Of a stretch of 14,586 bases of DNA, positions 7,212 through 13,762 are shown in pieces. The translations under genes were made by a program, and so were the position numbers. Within the stretch, counting starts at the first letter, position 1, and the number at the start of each line of letters is the position of its first letter. Origin of the DNA: Enterococcaceae bacterium (GTDB lineage: Bacteria; Bacillota; Bacilli; Lactobacillales; Catellicoccaceae). The notes under the pieces are model-generated. The model searched no databases. It worked only from the letters and a program-made list of their open reading frames with translations, and had not been told where the DNA came from. The stretch is taken from the NCBI GenBank assembly GCA_030150665.1, contig JASLFJ010000102.1, positions 1-14,586 of the forward strand, in the 5' to 3' direction.

Positions 7212-8438
7212 ATGAAGCCATTACCAAATATATTCAAGCAGGCACTACCTGTGTTACAACGATTAATAGATCATGGATATGAAGCTTATTTTGTAGGAGG
7301 TTGTGTCCGAGATTTATTGTTACAAAGATCGATTAATGACTTAGATATTGCAACCAATGCTTTTCCAGAAGAAGTAAAGGCAATTTTCCAACATACTGTT
7401 GATATTGGTATAGAACATGGTACAGTGCTTGTACTTTGGGATCATGATAGTTATGAAATCACTACATTTCGAACTGAAAGTGATTATCAAGACTTCAGAC
7501 ATCCAGATTCTGTGACTTTTGTTCGCAATTTATCAGAAGATTTAAAACGTAGGGATTTTACCATGAATGCTTTAGCAATGACTATTACTGGAGACATTAT
7601 TGATTTATATCAAGGAATTGCTGATTTAAATCAAAAAAAGATTAAAGCAGTAGGTCTTCCTCAAGAACGTTTTTCAGAAGATGCACTAAGAATGTTACGT
7701 GCTGTACGATTTAGTAGTCAATTAGGTTTTTTTATTGAAGAACAAACGTTATCTGCAATAAAAAAACAATGTCAGTACTTAAGCTATATTTCTGTAGAAC
7801 GTATTACTGTAGAATGGCATAAGCTATTAATCGGTGAATATAGGAATTTAGGACTTCGTTATTTAATAGATACTGCTATGTATCAATATTTACCAGGGTT
7901 AGATCACGCTAAAGCGGCTTTATCTGCGATGACTTTATTATCTGAAGAACCATTTCCAGATGAGGTTATTGGTTGGGTTTTATTAGGATATTATCTTGAT
8001 AAAACATCTGATGATATCACTCCTTTATTAAAACAGTGGAAACTATCAAATGATCTTATCAAAAAAATAAAACAGGTCTTATCTTTAGTATTAATTTATC
8101 AGGATCAAGGAACATGGACTGTATTTGATCTTTATCAAGCTTCTGAATCCTTATTACGTTTTGCAAGTAAAACTTTAGATTATCTAAACTTATTATCATG
8201 TAGTTATGATGATCACATAAAAAAAATAATAACAACGTATCAACATTTGCCTATAAAAAAACGTACAGATTTAAGCATTGATGGTTATTTTTTGCAACAT
8301 TATTTTAATCAAAAATCGGGTGCCTGGATCGGTAGAGCTTTGTCTTTTTTAGAATATCATGTATTATTAAATCATGTAACAAATGAACAAGACAGTTTAT
8401 TAAATTATTTAACACATCATCAGGAGGAATGGTTATGA
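7212..8438 (+). CDS. cca: CCA tRNA nucleotidyltransferase
   Basis: This enzyme adds or repairs the 3' CCA of tRNAs without a nucleic-acid template, using CTP and ATP. It is a class II enzyme of 408 residues, normal for Firmicutes. The signatures are all present: GGCVRD (29-34), the DLD metal pair (D43, D45), the RRDFTMNA motif (113-120), the EDxxR NTP-selecting motif (E156, D157, R160) and RAVRF (163-167). The neck, body and tail helices follow. The RBS AAAAGGAG (7199-7206) sits 5 nt before the ATG. The last codons carry the strong RBS of the next gene, and the stop overlaps its start as ATGA (8435-8438), so the two are translationally coupled. Confidence 0.97.
   Translation: MKPLPNIFKQALPVLQRLIDHGYEAYFVGGCVRDLLLQRSINDLDIATNAFPEEVKAIFQHTVDIGIEHGTVLVLWDHDSYEITTFRTESDYQDFRHPDSVTFVRNLSEDLKRRDFTMNALAMTITGDIIDLYQGIADLNQKKIKAVGLPQERFSEDALRMLRAVRFSSQLGFFIEEQTLSAIKKQCQYLSYISVERITVEWHKLLIGEYRNLGLRYLIDTAMYQYLPGLDHAKAALSAMTLLSEEPFPDEVIGWVLLGYYLDKTSDDITPLLKQWKLSNDLIKKIKQVLSLVLIYQDQGTWTVFDLYQASESLLRFASKTLDYLNLLSCSYDDHIKKIITTYQHLPIKKRTDLSIDGYFLQHYFNQKSGAWIGRALSFLEYHVLLNHVTNEQDSLLNYLTHHQEEWL
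8422..8428 (+). promoter_or_regulatory. RBS that fixes the thioesterase start at 8435
   Basis: AGGAGGA at 8422-8428 is followed by ATG at 8429 with zero spacing and by a second in-frame ATG at 8435 with 6-nt spacing. Only 8435 can pair with this Shine-Dalgarno, so the protein begins MNHYTYQ. Confidence 0.85.
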
Positions 8439-8803
8439 ATCATTATACGTATCAAACCTATGAATCTATGAGTGCAAAAAATATGGGATCTGGAGACTTG
8501 CCTGTATTATCTACACCTTCACTTATTGCTTTAGTGGAAAATGCTTGTAATCAATGGATTAAAGATCACCATCTTTTAACAGATGAAGAAAGTTCTGTAG
8601 GTATTCATATGGATTTTTCTCATATCTTAGCAAGTCCTTTGTATATTGATATTCAAGTCGTTATTATCTCTGTAAACAGCAATGGTAAAAAACATTGTTT
8701 TACATTTGAAGTATTTGATGATCAACAACAAAAAATAGCTTATGGGACGCATCAACGTGCTATTGTCAATCAAGAACGTTTTTTAAGTAAGGTGCAACGT
8801 TAA
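8435..8803 (+). CDS. FlK-like hotdog-fold thioesterase
   Basis: This 122-residue single hotdog domain resembles the fluoroacetyl-CoA thioesterase FlK. The FlK catalytic triad maps to T27 (VLSTPSLIALVE), E35 (eight residues later, as in FlK) and H63 (FSH). The GTHxRAIV tail motif is also shared. Such proteins hydrolyse small acyl-CoA thioesters. The Lactobacillales members have no established substrate, and FlK's fluoroacetate specificity should not be assumed, since the key Phe gate cannot be judged from sequence alone. The gene overlaps the cca stop by 4 bp and abuts xerC with no gap (TAA 8801-8803, ATG 8804), so all three are probably co-translated. Confidence 0.82.
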   Translation: MNHYTYQTYESMSAKNMGSGDLPVLSTPSLIALVENACNQWIKDHHLLTDEESSVGIHMDFSHILASPLYIDIQVVIISVNSNGKKHCFTFEVFDDQQQKIAYGTHQRAIVNQERFLSKVQR

Positions 8804-9721
8804 ATGGCTAAGCACTTGTCTTATAGTAATGAAGCATTATTAGAACAATTTATGACTTATCTAACGATAGAAAAAAATTACTCTCATTTAACAATACAAG
8901 CTTATCGAGATGATTTAACACAATTCATCTTATTTATAACAGAACATCATATCTCATCAGTACTTGATGTTCAATACAAAGATATTCGACTATATTTAAC
9001 AGAACTTTATCATCAAAATTATGCACGAAGTAGTGTCAGTCGTAAAGTCTCATCATTAAATAGCTTTTATCGCTATTTGATGAAGCTAGATTTAGTAAAA
9101 GAAGATCCTTTTATATTTGTTCGTTTAAAAAAACAAGGACTAAAGATACCTTCTTTTTTTTATGAAAAAGATATTGAACAATTATTTTTACAGTGTAATC
9201 AACAAGACCCCTTATCATTAAGGGATCGAGCGCTTTTAGAAGTCTTATATGGTACAGGAATCCGTGTTTCTGAATGTACACAGTTAACAGAACATGATAT
9301 CTTATATGCTGAGCGATTAATGGTTGTTTCTGGAAAAGGAAAAAAAGAACGCTATGTTCCTTATGGATTCTTTGTTGAAGAAGCACTTAAACAATATTTA
9401 AAAGAAAGTCGCTTATTGATTATGAAAAAATATCAAAAACATCATGCTTTTATCTTCATTAATCAATATGGAGATCCACTAACACCTAGAGGAGTGCGTT
9501 ATATTTTAAATAAACTCATGGAGCGTTCTGCCTTAACACTTAAAATTTATCCACATAAGTTACGACATTCTTTTGCGACACACTTATTAAATAACGGAGC
9601 AGATATTAGAACTGTACAAGAATTGTTAGGGCATGAAAGTTTATCAACAACACAAATTTATACACATGTGACAAAAGAGTATTTAAAAGAAAATTATACT
9701 CAATTTCATCCAAGAGCATAA
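8804..9721 (+). CDS. xerC: Site-specific tyrosine recombinase XerC
   Basis: With a partner recombinase, XerC resolves chromosome dimers at the dif site near the terminus. At 305 residues it is standard length. The N-terminal SAM-like DNA-binding domain (about 10-95) precedes the catalytic domain with the complete active site: R154 (GTGIRVSE), K178 (SGKGKKERYVP), H251 and R254 (HKLRHSFATH), H277 (LLGHESLSTTQIY) and nucleophile Y286. Position directly before hslV-hslU-codY matches the B. subtilis codV locus and marks this as XerC rather than XerD or a phage integrase. topA and trmFO, which often precede it in Firmicutes, are replaced here by the cca-thioesterase pair. The start directly follows the thioesterase stop; AAGGTG (8788-8793) can serve as RBS. 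Confidence 0.93.
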   Translation: MAKHLSYSNEALLEQFMTYLTIEKNYSHLTIQAYRDDLTQFILFITEHHISSVLDVQYKDIRLYLTELYHQNYARSSVSRKVSSLNSFYRYLMKLDLVKEDPFIFVRLKKQGLKIPSFFYEKDIEQLFLQCNQQDPLSLRDRALLEVLYGTGIRVSECTQLTEHDILYAERLMVVSGKGKKERYVPYGFFVEEALKQYLKESRLLIMKKYQKHHAFIFINQYGDPLTPRGVRYILNKLMERSALTLKIYPHKLRHSFATHLLNNGADIRTVQELLGHESLSTTQIYTHVTKEYLKENYTQFHPRA

Positions 9722-9731
9722 AACGTTTGAA

Positions 9732-9760
9732 TTCAATTGTGTTTTCTTTAAGAATATGAT
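9732..9760 (+). promoter_or_regulatory. Candidate promoter of hslV-hslU-codY-pgsA
   Basis: TTCAAT (9732-9737), 17 bp, TATGAT (9755-9760); predicted start near 9767, leaving a leader of about 67 nt before hslV. There is no terminator between xerC and hslV, so this would be an internal promoter added to read-through. Confidence 0.55.
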
Positions 9761-9777
9761 AGAGTTTTTTTAATTAA

Positions 9778-9792
9778 AATATTCAAAATATT
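9778..9792. promoter_or_regulatory. CodY-box-like operator in the hslV leader
   Basis: AATATTCAAAATATT has perfect 6-bp inverted arms around CAA. It matches the CodY consensus AATTTTCWGAAAATT at 12 of 15 positions. It lies just downstream of the predicted hslV promoter in an operon that includes codY, so autoregulation is plausible. The surrounding DNA is so AT-rich that chance is a real alternative. Confidence 0.45.
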
Positions 9793-9833
9793 AAGAATTT
9801 ATAAAAATAAATTATATCAATAGGAGCGATTTT

Positions 9834-10382
9834 ATGGGATATACAACATTTCATTCTACAACAATTTGTGCTGTTGCACATAATGGAAAGTTAGCCATGG
9901 CAGGTGATGGTCAAGTAACAATGGGAGAATCTGTTGTGATGAAAGGGACAGCGCAAAAAGTGCGTCGTATTTATAACGGCGAAGTAATTGTCGGTTTTGC
10001 AGGAAGTGTTGCGGATGCATTTAATCTTGAAGAAAAATTCGAAGGAAAATTAAATCAATTTAAAGGCAATTTAACACGTGCTGCTGTAGAGCTTGCGATG
10101 GAATGGCGTAGTGATAAAATGATGCAAAAATTAGAAGCCATGCTTATTGTAATGAATAAAGAAGAGATGTTAGTAGTTTCAGGAACTGGAGAAGTTATTT
10201 CTCCTGATGATGGTATTTTAGCCATTGGATCAGGAGGAAATTATGCTTTAGCTGCAGCACGTGCATTAAAGCAATTTGGTAATTCAGATCTGACTGCTGA
10301 AGATATTGCAAAGGCGGCTTTAAATGTTGCTGCAGATATTTGTGTTTATACCAATCATAATATTATTGTTGAGAGTTTTTAA
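9834..10382 (+). CDS. hslV: HslV (ClpQ) peptidase subunit of the HslVU protease
   Basis: HslV forms the double-hexameric, proteasome-beta-like peptidase chamber capped by HslU. It is 182 residues, with conserved core blocks: HNGKLAMAGDGQVTMG, GFAGSVADAFNL, LEAMLIVMNKEEML and GILAIGSGGNYALAAARAL. By alignment the nucleophile is T9 (STTICAV). The start ATG has a good RBS (AGGAG, 9822-9826, 7 nt away), so the protein really begins MGYTTFHS. T9 is therefore not N-terminal until a short propeptide is removed. E. coli HslV starts MTT, whereas B. subtilis ClpQ carries a similar FHATT extension. hslU follows after 54 bp. Confidence 0.96.
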   Translation: MGYTTFHSTTICAVAHNGKLAMAGDGQVTMGESVVMKGTAQKVRRIYNGEVIVGFAGSVADAFNLEEKFEGKLNQFKGNLTRAAVELAMEWRSDKMMQKLEAMLIVMNKEEMLVVSGTGEVISPDDGILAIGSGGNYALAAARALKQFGNSDLTAEDIAKAALNVAADICVYTNHNIIVESF

Positions 10383-10436
10383 TATATATACATTATTAAA
10401 AGTTTAGATATTTGTTGATGAAAAGGAGAGAATACT

Positions 10437-11846
10437 GTGACGCAAAATATTCATAAAACACCTCGAGAAATTGTTTCATTATTAGATCAATATGTAGTAG
10501 GACAACATGATGCAAAAAAATCTATTGCAGTTGCTTTAAGAAATCGTTATCGTCGTTTAAAACTAGATGAAGAGATGCAACAAGAAGTTACCCCTAAAAA
10601 TTTACTAATGATTGGACCTACGGGTGTAGGTAAAACAGAACTTGCAAGACGTCTTGCAAAAATTGTAAATGCGCCATTTATTAAAGTTGAAGCTACTAAA
10701 TTTACAGAAGTCGGTTATGTGGGTCGAGATGTAGAATCTATGGTTCGCGATTTAGTTGAAGCAAGTTTGCAAATTGTTGAAAAAGAACAGTATGATCATG
10801 TTTATGAAGAAGCAAAAGAAGAAGCTGAAAAAAAATTAGTGAAGTTGTTAGTACCTGGTATGAAAAAGGAAGAGAAAAAATCGCAAAATCAGTTTGATAT
10901 GATGATGCAAATGTTTAACACCTTTCAAAATACGGATGGACAACAAGAAGATGAAGAACATGTGACAGAAGATATTAAAATCACTCGAAAAACGGTATTA
11001 GAGCAGTTGCGTCAAGGGGCGTTAGAAGATAAGACTATTGAAATTGAAATTGAAGAACCAAAACCGTTAATGGCACCTATGAATAATGGTTTAGAGCAGA
11101 TGGGAATTGATTTAACAGAAGCATTTAACGCTTTTACTCCAAAGAAAACTATTTCAAGAACCGTAACAGTTAAAGAAGCACGAGAATTATTAATTAAAGA
11201 AGCTTCTGAAAAATTGGTCAATAAAGGAGATCTTTATGCTCAAGCTATTCACTTGGCAGAAAATCATGGGATTATCTTTATTGATGAAATTGATAAAATT
11301 ACTTCTAAATCACAGCAATCAGGAGAAGTTTCCAGAGAAGGTGTACAAAGAGATATTTTACCTATTGTTGAAGGTTCTCAAGTCAATACAAAATATGGTT
11401 TTATTCAAACTGACCATATTTTATTTATTGCTTCAGGAGCCTTTCACTTAAGTAAACCTAGTGATTTAATTCCTGAACTTCAAGGAAGATTTCCAATTCG
11501 TGTAGAACTTAATGATTTAACAGCAGAAGATTTTGTTCGCATTTTAAAAGAACCTAATAACTCTTTATTAAAACAGTATCAAGCACTTTTAGCAACAGAA
11601 GGTATTGATGTTACTTTTGATGAACATGCAATTCAAAGAATGGCTCAAATTGCTTATGATGTAAATAGTGATACAGACAATATCGGTGCGCGTCGTTTAC
11701 ATACGATTTTGGAAAAAGTATTAGAAGATTTATTATTTGCTTCAGCAGAGATGCAAATGGGAGAAATCACTATTACAGAAGGCTATGTTAATGAGAAGCT
11801 CAATAATGTTTTAGAAAGCCAAGATTTGACGCGCTATATTTTATAA
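10437..11846 (+). CDS. hslU: HslU (ClpY) ATPase subunit of the HslVU protease
   Basis: This AAA+ unfoldase hexamer feeds substrates to HslV. Its 469 residues include Walker A GPTGVGKT (60-67), pore loop GYVGRD (93-98), an inserted I-domain (about 110-245, acidic and Met/Gln-rich), Walker B FIDEID (281-286), and sensor-2 IGARRLHTILEKVLEDLLF. The C-terminal LTRYIL corresponds to the tail that inserts into HslV to activate it. Translation starts at a GTG (10437-10439) with RBS AAAGGAGAG (10422-10430) at good spacing. codY follows after 53 bp. Confidence 0.97.
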   Translation: MTQNIHKTPREIVSLLDQYVVGQHDAKKSIAVALRNRYRRLKLDEEMQQEVTPKNLLMIGPTGVGKTELARRLAKIVNAPFIKVEATKFTEVGYVGRDVESMVRDLVEASLQIVEKEQYDHVYEEAKEEAEKKLVKLLVPGMKKEEKKSQNQFDMMMQMFNTFQNTDGQQEDEEHVTEDIKITRKTVLEQLRQGALEDKTIEIEIEEPKPLMAPMNNGLEQMGIDLTEAFNAFTPKKTISRTVTVKEARELLIKEASEKLVNKGDLYAQAIHLAENHGIIFIDEIDKITSKSQQSGEVSREGVQRDILPIVEGSQVNTKYGFIQTDHILFIASGAFHLSKPSDLIPELQGRFPIRVELNDLTAEDFVRILKEPNNSLLKQYQALLATEGIDVTFDEHAIQRMAQIAYDVNSDTDNIGARRLHTILEKVLEDLLFASAEMQMGEITITEGYVNEKLNNVLESQDLTRYIL

Positions 11847-11856
11847 AGTGAACTCA

Positions 11857-11898
11857 ATGAGCAAAGTAGTAAGGAGAGACTTTAGAAAAGAGGCTTGA
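11857..11898 (+). other. Possible 13-codon leader ORF before codY
   Basis: An ATG at 11857 opens a 13-codon frame (MSKVVRRDFRKEA) that stops with TGA at 11896-11898, one base before the codY ATG. Its RBS is weak (AAAGTGA, 11845-11851). The strong AAGGAGAG at 11871-11878 lies inside it with no start codon at proper distance, and codY is served by AAGAGG (11888-11893). It may be chance in this 53-bp gap, or a translational-coupling leader. Confidence 0.25.
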
Positions 11899-11899
11899 T

Positions 11900-12694
11900 A
11901 TGTCATTATTAGAAAAAACAAGACGCATGAGTCAACTTCTGCAACAAACAAATATTGTTGCAGAAGATCATGATTTACCCTTTTATAAGATGTCTAAAAT
12001 TTTAGCAGAAATTTTAACGTCTAATGTTTATATTATAACGCATGAAGGTATTGTTGTCGGTTATACCGTTATTTATAATGTGAATAATGATCGTATTAAT
12101 TATATGTTACAACATCAACAATTTCCAAAAAACTATTTGATGAATATCAATCAAGTGTATCAAACCCAATCTAATATCCCTATTCAAGATGATCGCACTG
12201 TGTTTCCTGTTGAACTTGAAGAAATTGAACCTCATGCCATGACTACCATTGTTCCAGTCTACGGTGCAGGAGAGCGATTAGGTACAGTTATTTTAGGACG
12301 TATTGATCAAACATTTCATGAAGAGGATCTCATTTTATCAGAATATGCAGCGACTATTGTAGGTATTGAAATGTTGAATCAAAAATCCCGAAAAAAAGAG
12401 GCGCAACTACGTGAACTTTCAAATGTTCAAATGGCAATGAGTACCCTTTCTTTTAGTGAGTTAAAAGCAGTAAAAGCTATTTTTGATGCTTTAAATGGTG
12501 ATGAGGGGCGTTTGACTGCATCAACAATTGCAGATCGTATTGGGATTACTCGTTCTGTAATTGTAAATGCCCTTCGTAAATTAGAGTCTGCAGGTATTAT
12601 TGAATCCCGGTCTTTAGGTATGAAAGGAACTTATATTAGAATTATTAATCCTTTCTTTAAACAAGAATTAGAACATGTTTCCATTCATTCCTAA
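11900..12694 (+). CDS. codY: GTP/branched-chain amino acid-sensing transcriptional repressor CodY
   Basis: CodY globally represses nutrient-acquisition and amino-acid genes when isoleucine, leucine or valine (and in many species GTP) are plentiful. Its 264 residues comprise an N-terminal GAF domain (about 1-155) with R65 in NNDRINYML at the position of the BCAA-contacting Arg61 of B. subtilis, and FPVE (102-105) and GERLGT (124-129) conserved. A linker helix leads to the near-invariant winged-helix reader: ASTIADRIGITRSV (207-220), then NALRKLESAGIIESRS and LGMKGTYI. The order xerC-hslV-hslU-codY is the classic Firmicutes arrangement. The RBS AAGAGG (11888-11893) is 6 nt before ATG. pgsA follows after 31 bp with no terminator. 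Confidence 0.98.
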   Translation: MSLLEKTRRMSQLLQQTNIVAEDHDLPFYKMSKILAEILTSNVYIITHEGIVVGYTVIYNVNNDRINYMLQHQQFPKNYLMNINQVYQTQSNIPIQDDRTVFPVELEEIEPHAMTTIVPVYGAGERLGTVILGRIDQTFHEEDLILSEYAATIVGIEMLNQKSRKKEAQLRELSNVQMAMSTLSFSELKAVKAIFDALNGDEGRLTASTIADRIGITRSVIVNALRKLESAGIIESRSLGMKGTYIRIINPFFKQELEHVSIHS

Positions 12695-12725
12695 ATAAAT
12701 TTTAAATATTATAAGGAGCATTATT

Positions 12726-13307
12726 ATGAATTTACCCAATAAACTGACACTGTTGCGTATTTTTTTAATTCCCGTATTTATGTTAGTTGTGCTATTACCT
12801 AATCAATTGGATGTTATTTCTATTTTAGGAACACCGATTTTGGGAAACCAATTTTTAGGATTACTCATCTTTATTGTTGCTAGTATTACAGATTGGTTAG
12901 ATGGACATATTGCAAGATCACGAGGACTGGTGACAAATTTTGGCAAATTTGCAGATCCCCTTGCTGATAAAATGCTAGTCATGACAGCACTGATTATTTT
13001 AGTTGGTCAGCATAAAATTGCTTCTTGGATTGTTGCGATTATTGTTTGCCGAGAACTTGCAGTTACTGGATTGCGTTTATTAATTGTTGAATTAGATGGA
13101 GAAGTATTAGCTGCCGCATGGCCTGGAAAAATTAAAACAGCAACACAAATGTTAGCCATTATCTTTTTAATGTTAAATAATGCAATATTTCAAAATATGG
13201 GCATTCCATTTGCAAATATAATGGTTTATGTTAGTTTATTTTTTACTGTTTATTCAGGAATTGACTATTTTGTGAAAAATAATCAAGTCTTTAAACATTC
13301 TATATAG
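12726..13307 (+). CDS. pgsA: CDP-diacylglycerol-glycerol-3-phosphate 3-phosphatidyltransferase
   Basis: PgsA makes phosphatidylglycerol-phosphate, the committed step to phosphatidylglycerol and cardiolipin, at the cytoplasmic membrane. It is a 193-residue polytopic protein. The CDP-alcohol phosphotransferase signature is complete: D56, D59, G60, A63, R64, G73, D77 and D81 (DWLDGHIAR, then GKFADPLAD). Hydrophobic helices occupy most of the rest (about 10-26, 43-56, 83-110, 137-150, 160-178). The RBS AAGGAG (12713-12718) is 7 nt before the ATG. In many Firmicutes pgsA precedes cinA-recA; here it instead closes the codY transcription block and is followed by a strong terminator. Confidence 0.95.
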   Translation: MNLPNKLTLLRIFLIPVFMLVVLLPNQLDVISILGTPILGNQFLGLLIFIVASITDWLDGHIARSRGLVTNFGKFADPLADKMLVMTALIILVGQHKIASWIVAIIVCRELAVTGLRLLIVELDGEVLAAAWPGKIKTATQMLAIIFLMLNNAIFQNMGIPFANIMVYVSLFFTVYSGIDYFVKNNQVFKHSI

Positions 13308-13311
13308 TATA

Positions 13312-13354
13312 AAAAAGCAGATGCCTAAGTTTAGCACTTAACCATCTGCTTTTT
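13312..13354. terminator. Two-stage Rho-independent terminator after pgsA
   Basis: Outer arms AAAAAGCAGATG (13312-13323) and CATCTGCTTTTT (13343-13354) pair perfectly. A second stem TAAGT/ACTTA (13326-13330 with 13336-13340, loop TTAGC) stacks inside it, separated by a CC/AC internal loop. The T tract closes the structure. The A tract on the left would allow function in both directions. Confidence 0.92.
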
Positions 13355-13386
13355 CACCATATATATCTATATAAAAAATTCATGAC

Positions 13387-13392
13387 AAAGGA
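13387..13392 (+). promoter_or_regulatory. RBS favouring the ylxM start at 13403
   Basis: AAAGGA at 13387-13392 lies 10 nt before ATG 13403. The earlier in-frame ATG at 13382 has only A/T-rich sequence and no Shine-Dalgarno upstream. A TATATA/TATAAA box at 13368-13375 could be the promoter -10, which would also place transcription start at or beyond 13382. Confidence 0.6.
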
Positions 13393-13402
13393 TTATGATA
13401 TC

Positions 13403-13741
13403 ATGCAATTAGAAAAAACGAATCGAATGAATGATTTATTTCAATTTTATGCAACACTGCTTACTGAAAAGCAGATGAATTATATGGAGCTTTATTATGC
13501 AGATGATTACTCATTAGGAGAAATTGCAGAATATTATAATGTTAGCCGTCAAGCAGTATATGATAATATTAAACGAACTGAGCATATTTTAGAATCTTAT
13601 GAGAAAAAACTACATTTATACTCTGATTTTATTATTCGTTCACAACTTCTTACAGAATTACAAATGTATGTTACTAAACAATATCAAGATCCAAAATTAA
13701 TGCGTTATATAGAACAACTTATTGAATTAGATGAAGACTAA
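13403..13741 (+). CDS. ylxM: YlxM-family helix-turn-helix protein, SRP-associated
   Basis: This is a small, sigma-factor-region-4-like HTH protein encoded next to ffh in Firmicutes. In streptococci it binds SRP components and modulates FtsY/Ffh GTPase activity. From this start it has 112 residues: the family-specific opening MQLEKTNRMNDLFQFYATLLTEKQ, an HTH (SLGEIAEYYNVSRQAVYDNIKR, about 37-58), then a coiled or helical tail. ATG 13403 is preferred over ATG 13382 because homologues begin with the LEKTxRMN helix and the RBS fits only 13403. The earlier start would add seven residues (MTKDYDI). It lies after the pgsA terminator and 21 bp before ffh, forming the usual ylxM-ffh unit. Confidence 0.92.
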   Translation: MQLEKTNRMNDLFQFYATLLTEKQMNYMELYYADDYSLGEIAEYYNVSRQAVYDNIKRTEHILESYEKKLHLYSDFIIRSQLLTELQMYVTKQYQDPKLMRYIEQLIELDED

Positions 13742-13762
13742 ATTAAGGAGAATCAAAAAATT

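Noticed and set aside
9111..9386. 91-codon open frame on the minus strand inside xerC
   Set aside because: It lies antisense across the XerC catalytic domain, with no promoter or RBS and no recognisable domain.
11012..11451. Two short open frames (one on each strand) inside hslU
   Set aside because: Both overlap the HslU I-domain and Walker B region, which are clearly the coded product.
12684..12712. Promoter-like TTCATT-17-TATTAT before pgsA
   Set aside because: Its transcription start would fall at or after the pgsA RBS (12713-12718), so it could not give a translatable pgsA message from that RBS.
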